From Microlunatus capsulatus (lineage in GTDB: Bacteria; Actinomycetota; Actinomycetes; Propionibacteriales; Propionibacteriaceae): a stretch of DNA of 64,000 bases. Below the pieces are notes generated by a model. That model was not told where the DNA came from and did not search any database. It was given only the letters and a program-made list of their open reading frames with translations. A program made the position numbers and the translations under genes. Where the stretch lies: positions 2,790,001 through 2,854,000 of the forward strand of contig NZ_JAGIOB010000001.1 of NCBI RefSeq assembly GCF_017876495.1, in the 5' to 3' direction. Below are positions 50,006 through 57,936 of the stretch, piece by piece. How positions within the stretch are numbered: the stretch's first letter is position 1; every line of letters begins with the position of its first letter.

Positions 50006-50647
50006 CTACACGGCGCCCCCCGGGCGCTGCCCGCCCCCTCGGGGTCGGGCGGTCAGCCGGGGGGCCAGGGCCACCACGAGCGCGCCCACCGCCAGGACGG
50101 CCAGCGGCCCCAGCCACCACAGCTGGACCCGGCCCTGCGCCACGACGGCGCCCACGACGGCGACCAGCTGGCAGGCGACCTGGACCGGCAGGTAGCGGCG
50201 CAGCAGCACGACCAGCACGCCCGGCTCCACCCGCACCGACCAGCCGAAGGGCCCGAGGACGGCGGCCAGCTGGACCAGCAGGTGCGTCAGCGCCAGCGCG
50301 ACGAACGCGCCGGGCCGCCACGCGCCGGTGCCGGCGGTCAGCGCGACGAAGGCGACGAAGCCGACGGCGACGACGGCCGACGCCCCGCCCGGCCGCACCA
50401 GCGGCGCCACCCCGACGAGCAGGCCGATCCAGAACAGCGCGCTGCCGGTCGGCGCCCCGGCGGCGACGACGGCCGCCCCGGTCAGCACCGTCAGCAGCGC
50501 GCGCAGCAGCCAGCCGGGGAGGGTGGTGCCGAGCCCGATCTGCACCCGGCGCCGGCGGGGCCGCAGCGACGGCAGCGCCCGCGGGGTGCTGCGGACCAGC
50601 TCGACCACGCGGTCGCGCAGCGGGGCCAGCCGCGACGGCCCCCTCAC
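50006..50647 (-). CDS. Membrane protein of the MoxR/DUF58 operon
   Basis: 213 residues, GTG start overlapping the DUF58 gene by 4 nt. After a basic N-terminus there are five to six hydrophobic segments (WLLRALLTVLTGAAVVAAGA, ALFWIGLLVGVAPLV, AVVAVGFVAFVALTAG, ALALTHLLVQLAAVLG, ending LAVLAVGALVVALAP). No family recognised. By position it belongs to the DUF4129-MoxR-DUF58 operon. Confidence 0.65.
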   Translation of the reverse strand: MRGPSRLAPLRDRVVELVRSTPRALPSLRPRRRRVQIGLGTTLPGWLLRALLTVLTGAAVVAAGAPTGSALFWIGLLVGVAPLVRPGGASAVVAVGFVAFVALTAGTGAWRPGAFVALALTHLLVQLAAVLGPFGWSVRVEPGVLVVLLRRYLPVQVACQLVAVVGAVVAQGRVQLWWLGPLAVLAVGALVVALAPRLTARPRGGGQRPGGAV

Positions 50648-52029
50648 CGGCGGACCCGCCGGCGGGCGAGCACGCCCAGCTCGGCGGCCACGTCGTGGGC
50701 CGGGTCCAGGCTCTGCCAGCTGACCGTCTCCACCCCGGCCCGGCCGAGGTCGGCGATCCGGTCCAGCCGGTCCATCGACACCACCCGGAACGCGGTGCGC
50801 TGCCGCCCGCTGAGCCCGGCCAGCAGCAGCGGCGGCAGCGTGTCGACCGCCACCACCCGGTGGCCCGAGCCGCGCCAGGACGTCGCGAGCCGGGCCGGGT
50901 CGTCGTCGAGGAAGGTCGAGAACAGCACGATGAGCGCGCCCGAGGGCAGCCGGGGGACCCGCTGCCGGCGGGTGGGCTCACCGTCGGGCCGGGCCCGGGC
51001 CAGCTGCTGGGTCAGCCGGTGCAGGTGCGGCCGGCCGCCGGCCGGGGGACTGGGCCGCCGGAGCCGGCCGAGGTCCTCCAGCCCGACGCGGTCGCCGGCC
51101 TCGAGGTAGCTGCGGGCCACCGAGGCGGCGGCGGTGCGCGCGAGGTCCAGCGAGGTCGCCTCGTCCTCGTCGACGGCGGAGGCGTCGCCCCAGGTGTCCA
51201 CCCGCGGGCCGACCTCGTCGCGGGAGTCGACCACGAGCATCACGGTGGCGTCGGCGGTGGCGAAGGTGCGGCGGACGTAGAGCTCGGAGACCGCGCCCGG
51301 CTGGCCGGCCCCGGCGGCCCCCTGGCCGTTGATGCGCGCCGTCACCCGCCAGTCGATGCGGCGCAGCCGGTCGCCGGGCCGGAAGGGGGCGACGTCGTGC
51401 AGGTCGCCGCCGTCGCCCGCCCGGCGCGAGCCGTGCGGGCCGGTGAGGCCCTGCAGCCGGAAGGGCAGCGGCAGGGCCCGCAGCGCGCGGGTGGACGGCA
51501 GCACCGTCATCACCACGGGCGGCTGCGAGCTGACGGGCCCGAGCAGCAGGCCCGACGGGTCGGCCGAGCGCGCGTCCAGCTGGAACAGCGCCCGGCTGCC
51601 GGTGCGCACCGAGCGCATCCGCACCCCGACGACGCGGTCGCGGGCCAGCAGCAGCGCCTCGCGCGGGCGGTGCCCCGGCGCGTCCACCCGCACCCCGAGC
51701 AGCGGGACGCCGGGCGCGGCGCCGACCTCCAGCTCGGCCTGCAGGGTGCCGGCGCTCGCCGTCTGGTCGGCGGCCCGCAGCCGGGCGCGGACGTCCTGCG
51801 CGGGCCAGCCGGCCCGGGAGACCACGAGGCCCAGCAGCAGCGGCAGCCCCAGCACGGCCACCTCGGGCCGACCGGCGACCAGGCCGACGACGGCCACCAG
51901 CACCCCGCCCACCAGCCAGGCGGCGCTGGCCGGCGCGGGGGCCGGGGTGCGCGGCGGCGCCGGCGCGACCGGCCGGGGCCGGGGGGCGTCCGGGTCCACC
52001 ACCCGCGCCGTCGTGGTCGGGTCGCTCAC
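50644..52029 (-). CDS. DUF58 domain protein
   Basis: 461 residues, GTG start. Two N-terminal hydrophobic stretches (AAWLVGGVLVAVVGLVAG, VAVLGLPLLLGLVVS) anchor it in the membrane. The DUF58 signature is HDVAPFRPGDRLRRIDWRVT. A von Willebrand A-like C-terminal region follows (VTVMLVVDSRDE-type strand). DUF58 proteins are paired with MoxR ATPases and are thought to help assemble or activate complexes. Stop overlaps the next gene's start by 4 nt. Confidence 0.88.
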   Translation of the reverse strand: MSDPTTTARVVDPDAPRPRPVAPAPPRTPAPAPASAAWLVGGVLVAVVGLVAGRPEVAVLGLPLLLGLVVSRAGWPAQDVRARLRAADQTASAGTLQAELEVGAAPGVPLLGVRVDAPGHRPREALLLARDRVVGVRMRSVRTGSRALFQLDARSADPSGLLLGPVSSQPPVVMTVLPSTRALRALPLPFRLQGLTGPHGSRRAGDGGDLHDVAPFRPGDRLRRIDWRVTARINGQGAAGAGQPGAVSELYVRRTFATADATVMLVVDSRDEVGPRVDTWGDASAVDEDEATSLDLARTAAASVARSYLEAGDRVGLEDLGRLRRPSPPAGGRPHLHRLTQQLARARPDGEPTRRQRVPRLPSGALIVLFSTFLDDDPARLATSWRGSGHRVVAVDTLPPLLLAGLSGRQRTAFRVVSMDRLDRIADLGRAGVETVSWQSLDPAHDVAAELGVLARRRVRR

Positions 52030-52048
52030 GGGCGCGCCCGTCGCGCGC

Positions 52049-53056
52049 TCACCGCGCGCTCGCCGTCGCGGCCGGCCCCGGCACGGTGGCCAGCAGCGTC
52101 CCGACGACGTCGGCCGCGGCCAGCCCGCTGGCCCAGGTCTGCGGGTTGAGGGTGATCCGGTGCGCCAGCGCGGCCACGGCCACCTGCTTGACGTCCTCCG
52201 GGGTGACGAAGTCGCGGCCGTCGAGGACCGCGCGGGCCCGGGCGACCAGCAGCAGGGCGAGCGAGCCGCGCGGGGAGGCGCCGACCTCCACCGAGGGGTG
52301 CTGGCGGGTGGCGGAGGCGAGCGCGACGCAGTAGCGGACGACGTCGGGGTCCACCGCCACCTGCTCGACGCCGGCCTGCATGGCCAGCACGGTGGCCGGG
52401 TCGACGACGGCCCGGACGGCGGTCTCCTCCTGCTGGCGGGCCAGCCGGCGGCCGAGCACCTCCGCCTCGCCCTCGGCGCTGGGGTAGCCGACGGCGAGCC
52501 GGACCAGGAACCGGTCCAGCTGGGCCTCCGGCAGCGGGTAGGTGCCCTCGTACTCGACGGGGTTCGAGGTCGCCATCACGTGGAAGGGGCGGTCGAGGGT
52601 GAAGCTGCGGCCCTCGACGGTGACCTGCCGCTCGGCCATCGCCTCGAGCAGCGCCGACTGCGTCTTGGGCGCCGTCCGGTTGATCTCGTCGGCGAGCAGC
52701 AGGCCGGTGAACACCGGTCCGGCGCGGAAGGCGAAGGCCGCGCTGCCCGGCTCCCAGACGTAGGAGCCGGTGATGTCGGCCGGCAGCAGGTCCGGCGTGC
52801 ACTGCAGCCGGGTGAAGTCCAGGCCCAGGGCGCCGGCCAGGCTGCGGGCGGCCAGCGTCTTGCCCAGCCCCGGGACGTCCTCGAACAGCACGTGGCCGCC
52901 GGCGAGCACCGCGGCCAGCGCGGTGGGCAGCGCGTCCTCCATGCCGACCACGACGGTGCCCACCTCGGCGAGCACCTGCTGGCCCAGCCGGGCCACCTCG
53001 GGCACGCTCAGCGGCTGGACGGGGGCGGCGGGCGGTGCCACCTGGGGCTCGGTCAC
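52049..53056 (-). CDS. MoxR-family AAA+ ATPase
   Basis: 335 residues, GTG start overlapping the upstream gene by 4 nt. Walker A is EDVPGLGKTLAARSLAGAL (GLGKT 63-67), Walker B is LLADEINRTAPKTQSAL (around 120), and sensor/Arg-finger segments follow (HVMATSNPVEYEGTYPLPEA). MoxR ATPases act as chaperones for cofactor insertion or complex maturation, with DUF58 and DUF4129 partners as here. Confidence 0.93.
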   Translation of the reverse strand: MTEPQVAPPAAPVQPLSVPEVARLGQQVLAEVGTVVVGMEDALPTALAAVLAGGHVLFEDVPGLGKTLAARSLAGALGLDFTRLQCTPDLLPADITGSYVWEPGSAAFAFRAGPVFTGLLLADEINRTAPKTQSALLEAMAERQVTVEGRSFTLDRPFHVMATSNPVEYEGTYPLPEAQLDRFLVRLAVGYPSAEGEAEVLGRRLARQQEETAVRAVVDPATVLAMQAGVEQVAVDPDVVRYCVALASATRQHPSVEVGASPRGSLALLLVARARAVLDGRDFVTPEDVKQVAVAALAHRITLNPQTWASGLAAADVVGTLLATVPGPAATASAR

Positions 53057-53526
53057 GGGGTGGTCCTCTCGGTCAGCCGCTCGACCGCCAGGGCGGCACG
53101 GGCGTAGGCGTCGTAGCGGGGCGGGGTGCCCGGGTCGGCGGTGAGGGCGGTGTGGGCGTCGGGTCCCAGCAGCGCGCGGGCCCGGTCGGCGTCGGACGGG
53201 TCGTCGAGGTCGACGCCGCGCCAGCGGAGCCGCCGGGTGGCGATGCCGCGCAGGTGGGCCAGCGAGCGGCGGTCGACGCGGGACTCGAAGCCGTGCAGGC
53301 CCCAGGACAGCCGGTCGACCTCGCGCCGGGCGCCGGTGTCGGTGCGGTCGTCGTCGTGCTCGGGCCAGCCGTCGTCGTCGGCGACCGCCGTCGCGCGCAG
53401 CCGCAGCAGCACGCAGGCGGTGAGCGCGAGCAGCAGGCAGTGCGCGAGGTCCAGGCCGACGACCAGCATCAGCACGAAGACCCCGGCGCCCAGCGCGGCC
53501 GTGCGGGCGACGTCGCCGGCGGTCAC
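53053..53526 (-). CDS. Small membrane protein of the MoxR operon
   Basis: 157 residues, GTG start overlapping the DUF4129 gene by 4 nt. Two N-terminal hydrophobic segments (AALGAGVFVLMLVVGLDLAH, LLLALTACVLLRL) precede a charged soluble part with several Arg/Asp clusters. No family recognised. The tight overlaps show it belongs to this operon. Confidence 0.6.
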   Translation of the reverse strand: MTAGDVARTAALGAGVFVLMLVVGLDLAHCLLLALTACVLLRLRATAVADDDGWPEHDDDRTDTGARREVDRLSWGLHGFESRVDRRSLAHLRGIATRRLRWRGVDLDDPSDADRARALLGPDAHTALTADPGTPPRYDAYARAALAVERLTERTTP

Positions 53527-54248
53527 GGCGGCGGCCCGGCGTCGGCGGAGAAGCGCGACCAGCTGCGGGCCAGGTCGGCCAGGCAGCGGCGGGCCTCGAC
53601 GACGGCGGCCGGTCCCACGCCGTCGGCGGAGAAGCGGGCCCGGTGGTACAGCCCCAGCAGCGTGGTCACGGCGGCCGCGTCGGCCTCGGTGGCGGCCAGC
53701 ACCCGCGAGGTCAGCTCGGTGGGCGTGTCCGCCGGGCGGCGGGGGACCCCGGAGCGCGCCGCCGCGTCCTCCAGCGCCACCCAGGCGGCCAGCACGGCGT
53801 CGGTGGGGTCGACGACGGTGTCGAGCAGCTGCTGGGCCTCCCGCACGCCCTGCTGCACGGCCGGGGCGTCGGGCCCGCCGTCACCGGCCACCAGCCCGCC
53901 CGTCGGCGCGGCCGCGGCGTTCTTGACCGGCGTGCGGGGCAGCGCCCGCCAGACCCAGAAGAGGACGGCCAGCAGCGCCACCACCAGCGCGGCCCAGAGC
54001 ACGGGCACGACGAGGGTGCCGGTCCCGGCGTCCTGCAGGGGCGGGGGGCTGCTGGGGGCCGCCGTCGGCACCGACGGGAGGTTCCCCGGCTCGACGTCGG
54101 GGCCGTCGCCGAAGACGCCGAAGCGGTCGGTGATCCCCCAGGAGGAGCCCGTCGCCGCGGCGAGCACGACGAGTGCGCCCACGGCGAGGACGGCCGGCAC
54201 CAGGGCCGCCGGGCGGCCCGGCCGCCGTCCCTCGTCCCGGTGCGCCAC
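53523..54248 (-). CDS. DUF4129 domain protein
   Basis: About 241 residues from the GTG at 54248, which has a -10 box 6 nt upstream; a longer frame to 54308 would cross the divergent promoter. One N-terminal helix (LVPAVLAVGALVVLAAATG), a central membrane segment (LWAALVVALLAVLFWVWRAL) and a C-terminal DUF4129 domain (VLAAWVALEDAAARSGVP then LLGLYHRARFSADGV). DUF4129 often ends transglutaminase-like proteins in this operon type; here the transglutaminase part is absent. First gene of the operon. Confidence 0.8.
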   Translation of the reverse strand: MAHRDEGRRPGRPAALVPAVLAVGALVVLAAATGSSWGITDRFGVFGDGPDVEPGNLPSVPTAAPSSPPPLQDAGTGTLVVPVLWAALVVALLAVLFWVWRALPRTPVKNAAAAPTGGLVAGDGGPDAPAVQQGVREAQQLLDTVVDPTDAVLAAWVALEDAAARSGVPRRPADTPTELTSRVLAATEADAAAVTTLLGLYHRARFSADGVGPAAVVEARRCLADLARSWSRFSADAGPPP

Positions 54249-54254
54249 GGCCTC

Positions 54255-54260
54255 AGGATA
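54255..54260 (-). promoter_or_regulatory. -10 box (TATCCT) of a leaderless DUF4129 transcript
   Basis: On the minus strand TATCCT ends 6 nt before the GTG at 54248. This distance fits leaderless transcription. Confidence 0.45.
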
Positions 54261-54287
54261 GGGCGGCGGCCCGGGGGCCCGGCCGCC

Positions 54288-54293
54288 TAGGCT
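54288..54293 (+). promoter_or_regulatory. -10 box (TAGGCT) of the GH15-like gene, probably leaderless
   Basis: TAGGCT ends 7 nt before the ATG at 54301, and no ribosome-binding site is present. This is the typical spacing for a leaderless gene. Confidence 0.5.
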
Positions 54294-54300
54294 GCCCGGC

Positions 54301-55638
54301 ATGACCACCGCGGCCCCGGCCGGACGGCCCCGGACCGGCCGGCCGCTCCGCCGCGCGCTGCGCCCGCTGGCCCTCGGCCTCGTGGTCGTGCTGGTCTACG
54401 GCCTGTGCCCGGCCGGGGCCGCCTCCCGCGCGGTCCGGGACCGGGTCGTCCCCCTCGACGCGCTGACGACCGGCGTCGGCGCCGGCGGACGGCTGGAGCC
54501 GGTGCAGGACGCCGCGCTGCTGCTGCCCGGCAGCCGGGTGCTCGCGGGCGCCCCGGGTGCCGCCGGGCGACGGCGGGCCGAGCAGGCGTGGCTGGCCTCG
54601 GGCTCGGTCCCGGCGGTGCCCGGCCTGGAGGGCAGCACGATGGTCCGCGACGCCCTGCTGGACCTGCGCACGCTCGCCCTCCCCGACGGGGTGCCGGTGG
54701 CGGCCTGGTCGCCGCCCTGGCGCTACGTCTGGCCGCGCGACTCCGCGCTGGCCGCGGCGGCGCTGGCCCGGACGGGCCACCCGGCCGACGCGGCCGCGGT
54801 GCTCGACTTCCTGCAGCGCGTGCAGCCGGCGTCCGGGGTCTTCGCCGCGCGCTACTCACCCGACGGCTCCGGGGTGCCCGACGACCGGGGCGAGCAGCTG
54901 GACGGGACCGGCTGGGCGCTGTGGGCGCTGGCCGCGGTCGTCGAGGCGGCCCCCGCCGCCGACCGCGCGGCCCTGCTGGCCCGGTGGGCGCCGCTGCTGG
55001 ACCGCTCCACCGCGGCCGCCCGCGCCGCCGTGGACGACGGCCGGCGGCTGCCGCCCGCGGGTCCTGACTACTGGGAGGTGCCCGAGCGCCGCCCGACGCT
55101 GGCCACGGCGGCGCTGCTCCGGGCCGGGCTGGCCGCGGCCGCGCGCCTGCAGGGGCTGGCCGGCGACCCGGCCGCCGCGGAGCGCGCGGGCGCGGCGGCC
55201 GACCGCCTGGCCGCCACCGTCCGCGCCCGCTTCGGCGACGGCTACCCGCGCCACCCGGGAGGGCCGGCGTCGTCGGTGGACCTCGGCGTCGTCTTCCTGC
55301 TGCCCCCGTTCGCCGAGCACGCCGACCCCGACGCCGTCGCGGCCTTCGCGCGGGTTCCGCGGGCGATGCTGCGGCCCGCGGGCGGGCTGGCGCCGGGCGG
55401 GTCGTGGCGCGACGACGGGATCAGCTGGACGACGTCGACCTCGAGCTGCGCGCTGGCCGCGGCCGCGCTCGGCGACCGGGCCGGGGCGCAGGCGTGGCTG
55501 CGCTGGCTGGACGCGCACCGCACCGCGGCCGGCTCGCTGCCGGAGAAGGTGCTGGCCGACGGCAGCCCCGCGGCGGTCGCCCCGCTGGCCTGGGCCAGCG
55601 CCGCGGTGGTGCTGGCGGCCGTCGAGCTCGGTCCCTGA
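54301..55638 (+). CDS. Secreted or anchored GH15-like glucoamylase-family protein
   Basis: 445 residues. A hydrophobic segment (LALGLVVVLVYGLCPAG, about 23-39) is a signal peptide or signal anchor. The GH15 core is an (alpha/alpha)6 barrel with WRYVWPRDSALAAAALARTG (140-159), a tryptophan-rich TGWALWALAAVVEAAP, the likely acid Glu E259 in YWEVPE, and a C-terminal SLPEKVLADG near the expected base. GH15 enzymes release glucose from starch or trehalose-like glucans. It is divergent from the MoxR operon and convergent with a ROK regulator. Confidence 0.82.
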   Translation: MTTAAPAGRPRTGRPLRRALRPLALGLVVVLVYGLCPAGAASRAVRDRVVPLDALTTGVGAGGRLEPVQDAALLLPGSRVLAGAPGAAGRRRAEQAWLASGSVPAVPGLEGSTMVRDALLDLRTLALPDGVPVAAWSPPWRYVWPRDSALAAAALARTGHPADAAAVLDFLQRVQPASGVFAARYSPDGSGVPDDRGEQLDGTGWALWALAAVVEAAPAADRAALLARWAPLLDRSTAAARAAVDDGRRLPPAGPDYWEVPERRPTLATAALLRAGLAAAARLQGLAGDPAAAERAGAAADRLAATVRARFGDGYPRHPGGPASSVDLGVVFLLPPFAEHADPDAVAAFARVPRAMLRPAGGLAPGGSWRDDGISWTTSTSSCALAAAALGDRAGAQAWLRWLDAHRTAAGSLPEKVLADGSPAAVAPLAWASAAVVLAAVELGP

Positions 55639-55671
55639 CCGACCCGCCGGGCGGCCGCGGTCGGCCTCCGC

Positions 55672-56937
55672 TCAGAGCGGGTGGGTGAGGTTCAGCGGGT
55701 CCTGCAGGACGGCGTCCCGGGCGGCGAGCGCGGCCCCGAGGACGACGCGGCTGACCGAGACGGTCTCGAGGCTGACCACCTGGGTGGAGGCGAACGGACC
55801 GATGGCGGTGCGGGCGTCGAGGCCCTCCTGCAGCGTGCCGAGCAGCGACGGCCCCAGCAGGCTCAGGTACCCGCCCAGCACCACGGCGTGCGGGTTGAGG
55901 GTGCCGATGATGCCGTCGAGGGCGACGCCCAGGGCCCCGCCGCCGTCCTGCAGGGCCTGCAGCACGCCGGGATGCCCGGTCCGGGCCGCCTCGACCAGCA
56001 TCTGCAGGCCGCGGAACGGCTCGAAGGTGGTGAGCCGCTCGGCCTCCGACGCCGTCACCAGCCCGCTGCGGACCAGCAGCTGCTCCGGGCCCAGCAGCGA
56101 CTCCAGGCAGCCGCGCCGGCCGCAGCCGCACGCCGGTCCGTCCGGCTGCACCCGGACGTGGCCGAGGTCGCCGGCGCCGCCGTCGGCCCCGCGGAAGATC
56201 TCCCCGTCCAGGACCACGCCGCCGTTGAGCTCGCGCAGCCCGCCGAGGTAGACCGCCACCTCCGGCATCGGGGGCGGCAGCTCGGCGCGGACCGCCTGCA
56301 GCGCCGCCAGGTGGCCGTCGTGCTCGACACCGACGGTGACGTTCTCCCAGCCCGCCCCGTAGACGGTGTCGTAGACGGCGGTCTTGAGCTCCAGGCCGTC
56401 CCAGCCCAGCGTCGGGCACCAGCTGACGGTGCCGCCGTCGCCCGCCACGTAGCCCGGCAGTGCGAGGTGCACCGCGACGAGCGTCCGCTCCTCCGGGATC
56501 CGGCGCAGCTGACCGCACAGGGCCTCGTGGAACAGCGCGAAGCCGCGCTCGGGTCCGGAGTGCAGCAGCTGCAGCGGGACCTGCTCGCGCCACAGCTCCC
56601 GCCCGCCCACGGTGGTGCAGACGAACGAGGCCTCGAGCATGTCCAGCTGCACCCCGAGGACGCACCAGGCGTCGCCGTCCAGCGCGATCGGCTTGGTGGG
56701 CCGGCCCGCGCCCGGCCGGCGGACCGGCTCCAGCTCGCGGACCAGGCCGCGGGCGCGGAGCTCGCCGACCAGGTCGGTCATGGTGGAGATGCCGAGCCCG
56801 CAGCCGTGCGCGATGTCGTGCCGGCTGCTGGCGCCGTGGTCGCGGACGTGCCGCAGGATCTGGGTCAGGTTGCCCTGCCGCAGGTCGCCCGCACCCCCGC
56901 TGCGCCGGCCGGCGTGCAGGGGGTGGCTCCGGGACAT
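55672..56937 (-). CDS. ROK-family transcriptional regulator
   Basis: 421 residues from the ATG at 56937. An N-terminal winged HTH (NLTQILRHVRDHGASSRHDI, GISTMTDLVGELRARGL) precedes a ROK sugar-kinase-like domain. The ROK metal site reads GDLGHVRVQPDGPACGCGRRGCLES, with clustered Cys. ROK regulators sense sugars and repress or activate sugar-use genes. A -10 box lies 6 nt before the ATG. Target genes are not obvious; the divergent CrtT-like gene is 258 bp away. Confidence 0.9.
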   Translation of the reverse strand: MSRSHPLHAGRRSGGAGDLRQGNLTQILRHVRDHGASSRHDIAHGCGLGISTMTDLVGELRARGLVRELEPVRRPGAGRPTKPIALDGDAWCVLGVQLDMLEASFVCTTVGGRELWREQVPLQLLHSGPERGFALFHEALCGQLRRIPEERTLVAVHLALPGYVAGDGGTVSWCPTLGWDGLELKTAVYDTVYGAGWENVTVGVEHDGHLAALQAVRAELPPPMPEVAVYLGGLRELNGGVVLDGEIFRGADGGAGDLGHVRVQPDGPACGCGRRGCLESLLGPEQLLVRSGLVTASEAERLTTFEPFRGLQMLVEAARTGHPGVLQALQDGGGALGVALDGIIGTLNPHAVVLGGYLSLLGPSLLGTLQEGLDARTAIGPFASTQVVSLETVSVSRVVLGAALAARDAVLQDPLNLTHPL

Positions 56938-56943
56938 GGGGGG

Positions 56944-56949
56944 ATCGTA
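56944..56949 (-). promoter_or_regulatory. -10 box (TACGAT) of the ROK regulator
   Basis: On the minus strand TACGAT ends 6 nt before the ATG at 56937, again suggesting a leaderless transcript. Confidence 0.45.
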
Positions 56950-56954
56950 ACCCA

Positions 56955-56991
56955 TTCATTCGGCCTGAAAACGGATCAATGAAAGATCATT
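56955..56991. promoter_or_regulatory. AT-rich dyad region, possible ROK operator
   Basis: TTCATT (56955-56960) and AATGAA (56978-56983) are inverted, and AATGA-aaga-TCATT (56978-56991) forms a second dyad. The stretch from 56940 to 57060 is clearly poorer in GC than its surroundings. Confidence 0.4.
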
Positions 56992-57096
56992 CCCGCGCTT
57001 TCTCGGACGTTTCTCAGGTCAGGGCGTGGACGCTATTTATTGGTTGAACGTTGTAATTCCGGTGACCGCGCCCCGGGCCGGCGCGGTCCGGGCGGC

Positions 57097-57102
57097 TAGG
57101 GT
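57097..57102 (+). promoter_or_regulatory. Candidate -10 box (TAGGGT) of the crtT-like gene
   Basis: TAGGGT lies about 95 nt before the GTG at 57196. The same box precedes the alcohol dehydrogenase at 45291. No clear -35. Confidence 0.45.
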
Positions 57103-57195
57103 TGTCGAGGTCTCGTCGGACCGGCCCCGCGCCGGCCACGGGCCCCCCTGCAGCAGCACGCCGGCCCGCCGGCACGACGAGGTGAGGACCCGACC

Positions 57196-57936
57196 GTGAT
57201 CAGCACCCAGGAAGTGCCCCTGGCCTTCGACGAGGCGGCCCCCAGCTACGACGCGATGGTCGCGCTCAACCCCGGCTACCACGCGCACCTGGCCACGGCG
57301 GCCGAGGCGCTGCTGGAGGCCGCTCCGGCCGGCCGCCCGCTGGCGCTGGTCGACCTGGGCTGCGGGTCCGGCGCCTCGACGCGGGCCCTCGTGACCGCCG
57401 CGCGCGACGCCGACCGCGACGTCGCCCTCACCGGGGTCGACGCCTCCTCCGGGATGCTGGACGAGGCCCACGCCAAGCGCTGGCCGACCGGGGTCTCGTT
57501 CGAGCACGGGCTGGCGCAGGACCTGGCCGCCCGCCGGTCCGAGTTCGGCCTGGCGGGGCCCGTCGACGGCGTGCTGGCCGCCTACCTGTTCCGCAACGTC
57601 GGCCCGGACGAGCGCGACGCCGTGCTCCGCGACGTCCACGACCTGCTGGCTCCCGACGGCGTCCTGGTCGTGCAGGAGTACTCCGTCGCCCAGTCCCGGG
57701 TGGCCGACCTGGTCTGGTCCCTGGTCTGCTGGCTGGTCGTCATCCCGCTCAGCTGGGTGACGTCGCGGCAGACCCGGCTCTACCGCTACCTGTGGCGCAG
57801 CGTGCGCGCCTTCGACGCCGTGCAGACCTTCGTCGACCGGCTCTACGCCGCCGGCTTCGTCGACGTCGAGGTCTCGACGGCGCCCGGCTGGCAGCGCGGC
57901 ATCCTGCACACGTTCCGGGCGAGGCGGGCGGGGTGA
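57196..57936 (+). CDS. CrtT-like SAM-dependent methyltransferase of the carotenoid locus
   Basis: 246 residues, GTG start. Motif I is LVDLGCGSGASTRALV (around 52-67), then VALTGVDASSGMLDEA and LLAPDGVLVVQEYSV. A hydrophobic segment near residues 170-189 (DLVWSLVCWLVVIPLSWVT) suggests membrane association, fitting a lipophilic substrate. It overlaps the CrtU-like gene by 4 nt (GTGA). In Streptomyces griseus, as I recall, crtT and crtU follow crtY in one operon; here the same pair occurs without crtY. The methylated product is not known. Confidence 0.75.
   Translation: MISTQEVPLAFDEAAPSYDAMVALNPGYHAHLATAAEALLEAAPAGRPLALVDLGCGSGASTRALVTAARDADRDVALTGVDASSGMLDEAHAKRWPTGVSFEHGLAQDLAARRSEFGLAGPVDGVLAAYLFRNVGPDERDAVLRDVHDLLAPDGVLVVQEYSVAQSRVADLVWSLVCWLVVIPLSWVTSRQTRLYRYLWRSVRAFDAVQTFVDRLYAAGFVDVEVSTAPGWQRGILHTFRARRAG

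Noticed and set aside
49081-52149. 1022-residue open frame on the plus strand
   Set aside because: Antisense to the aldo/keto reductase, membrane protein and DUF58 genes; composition biased and no motif.
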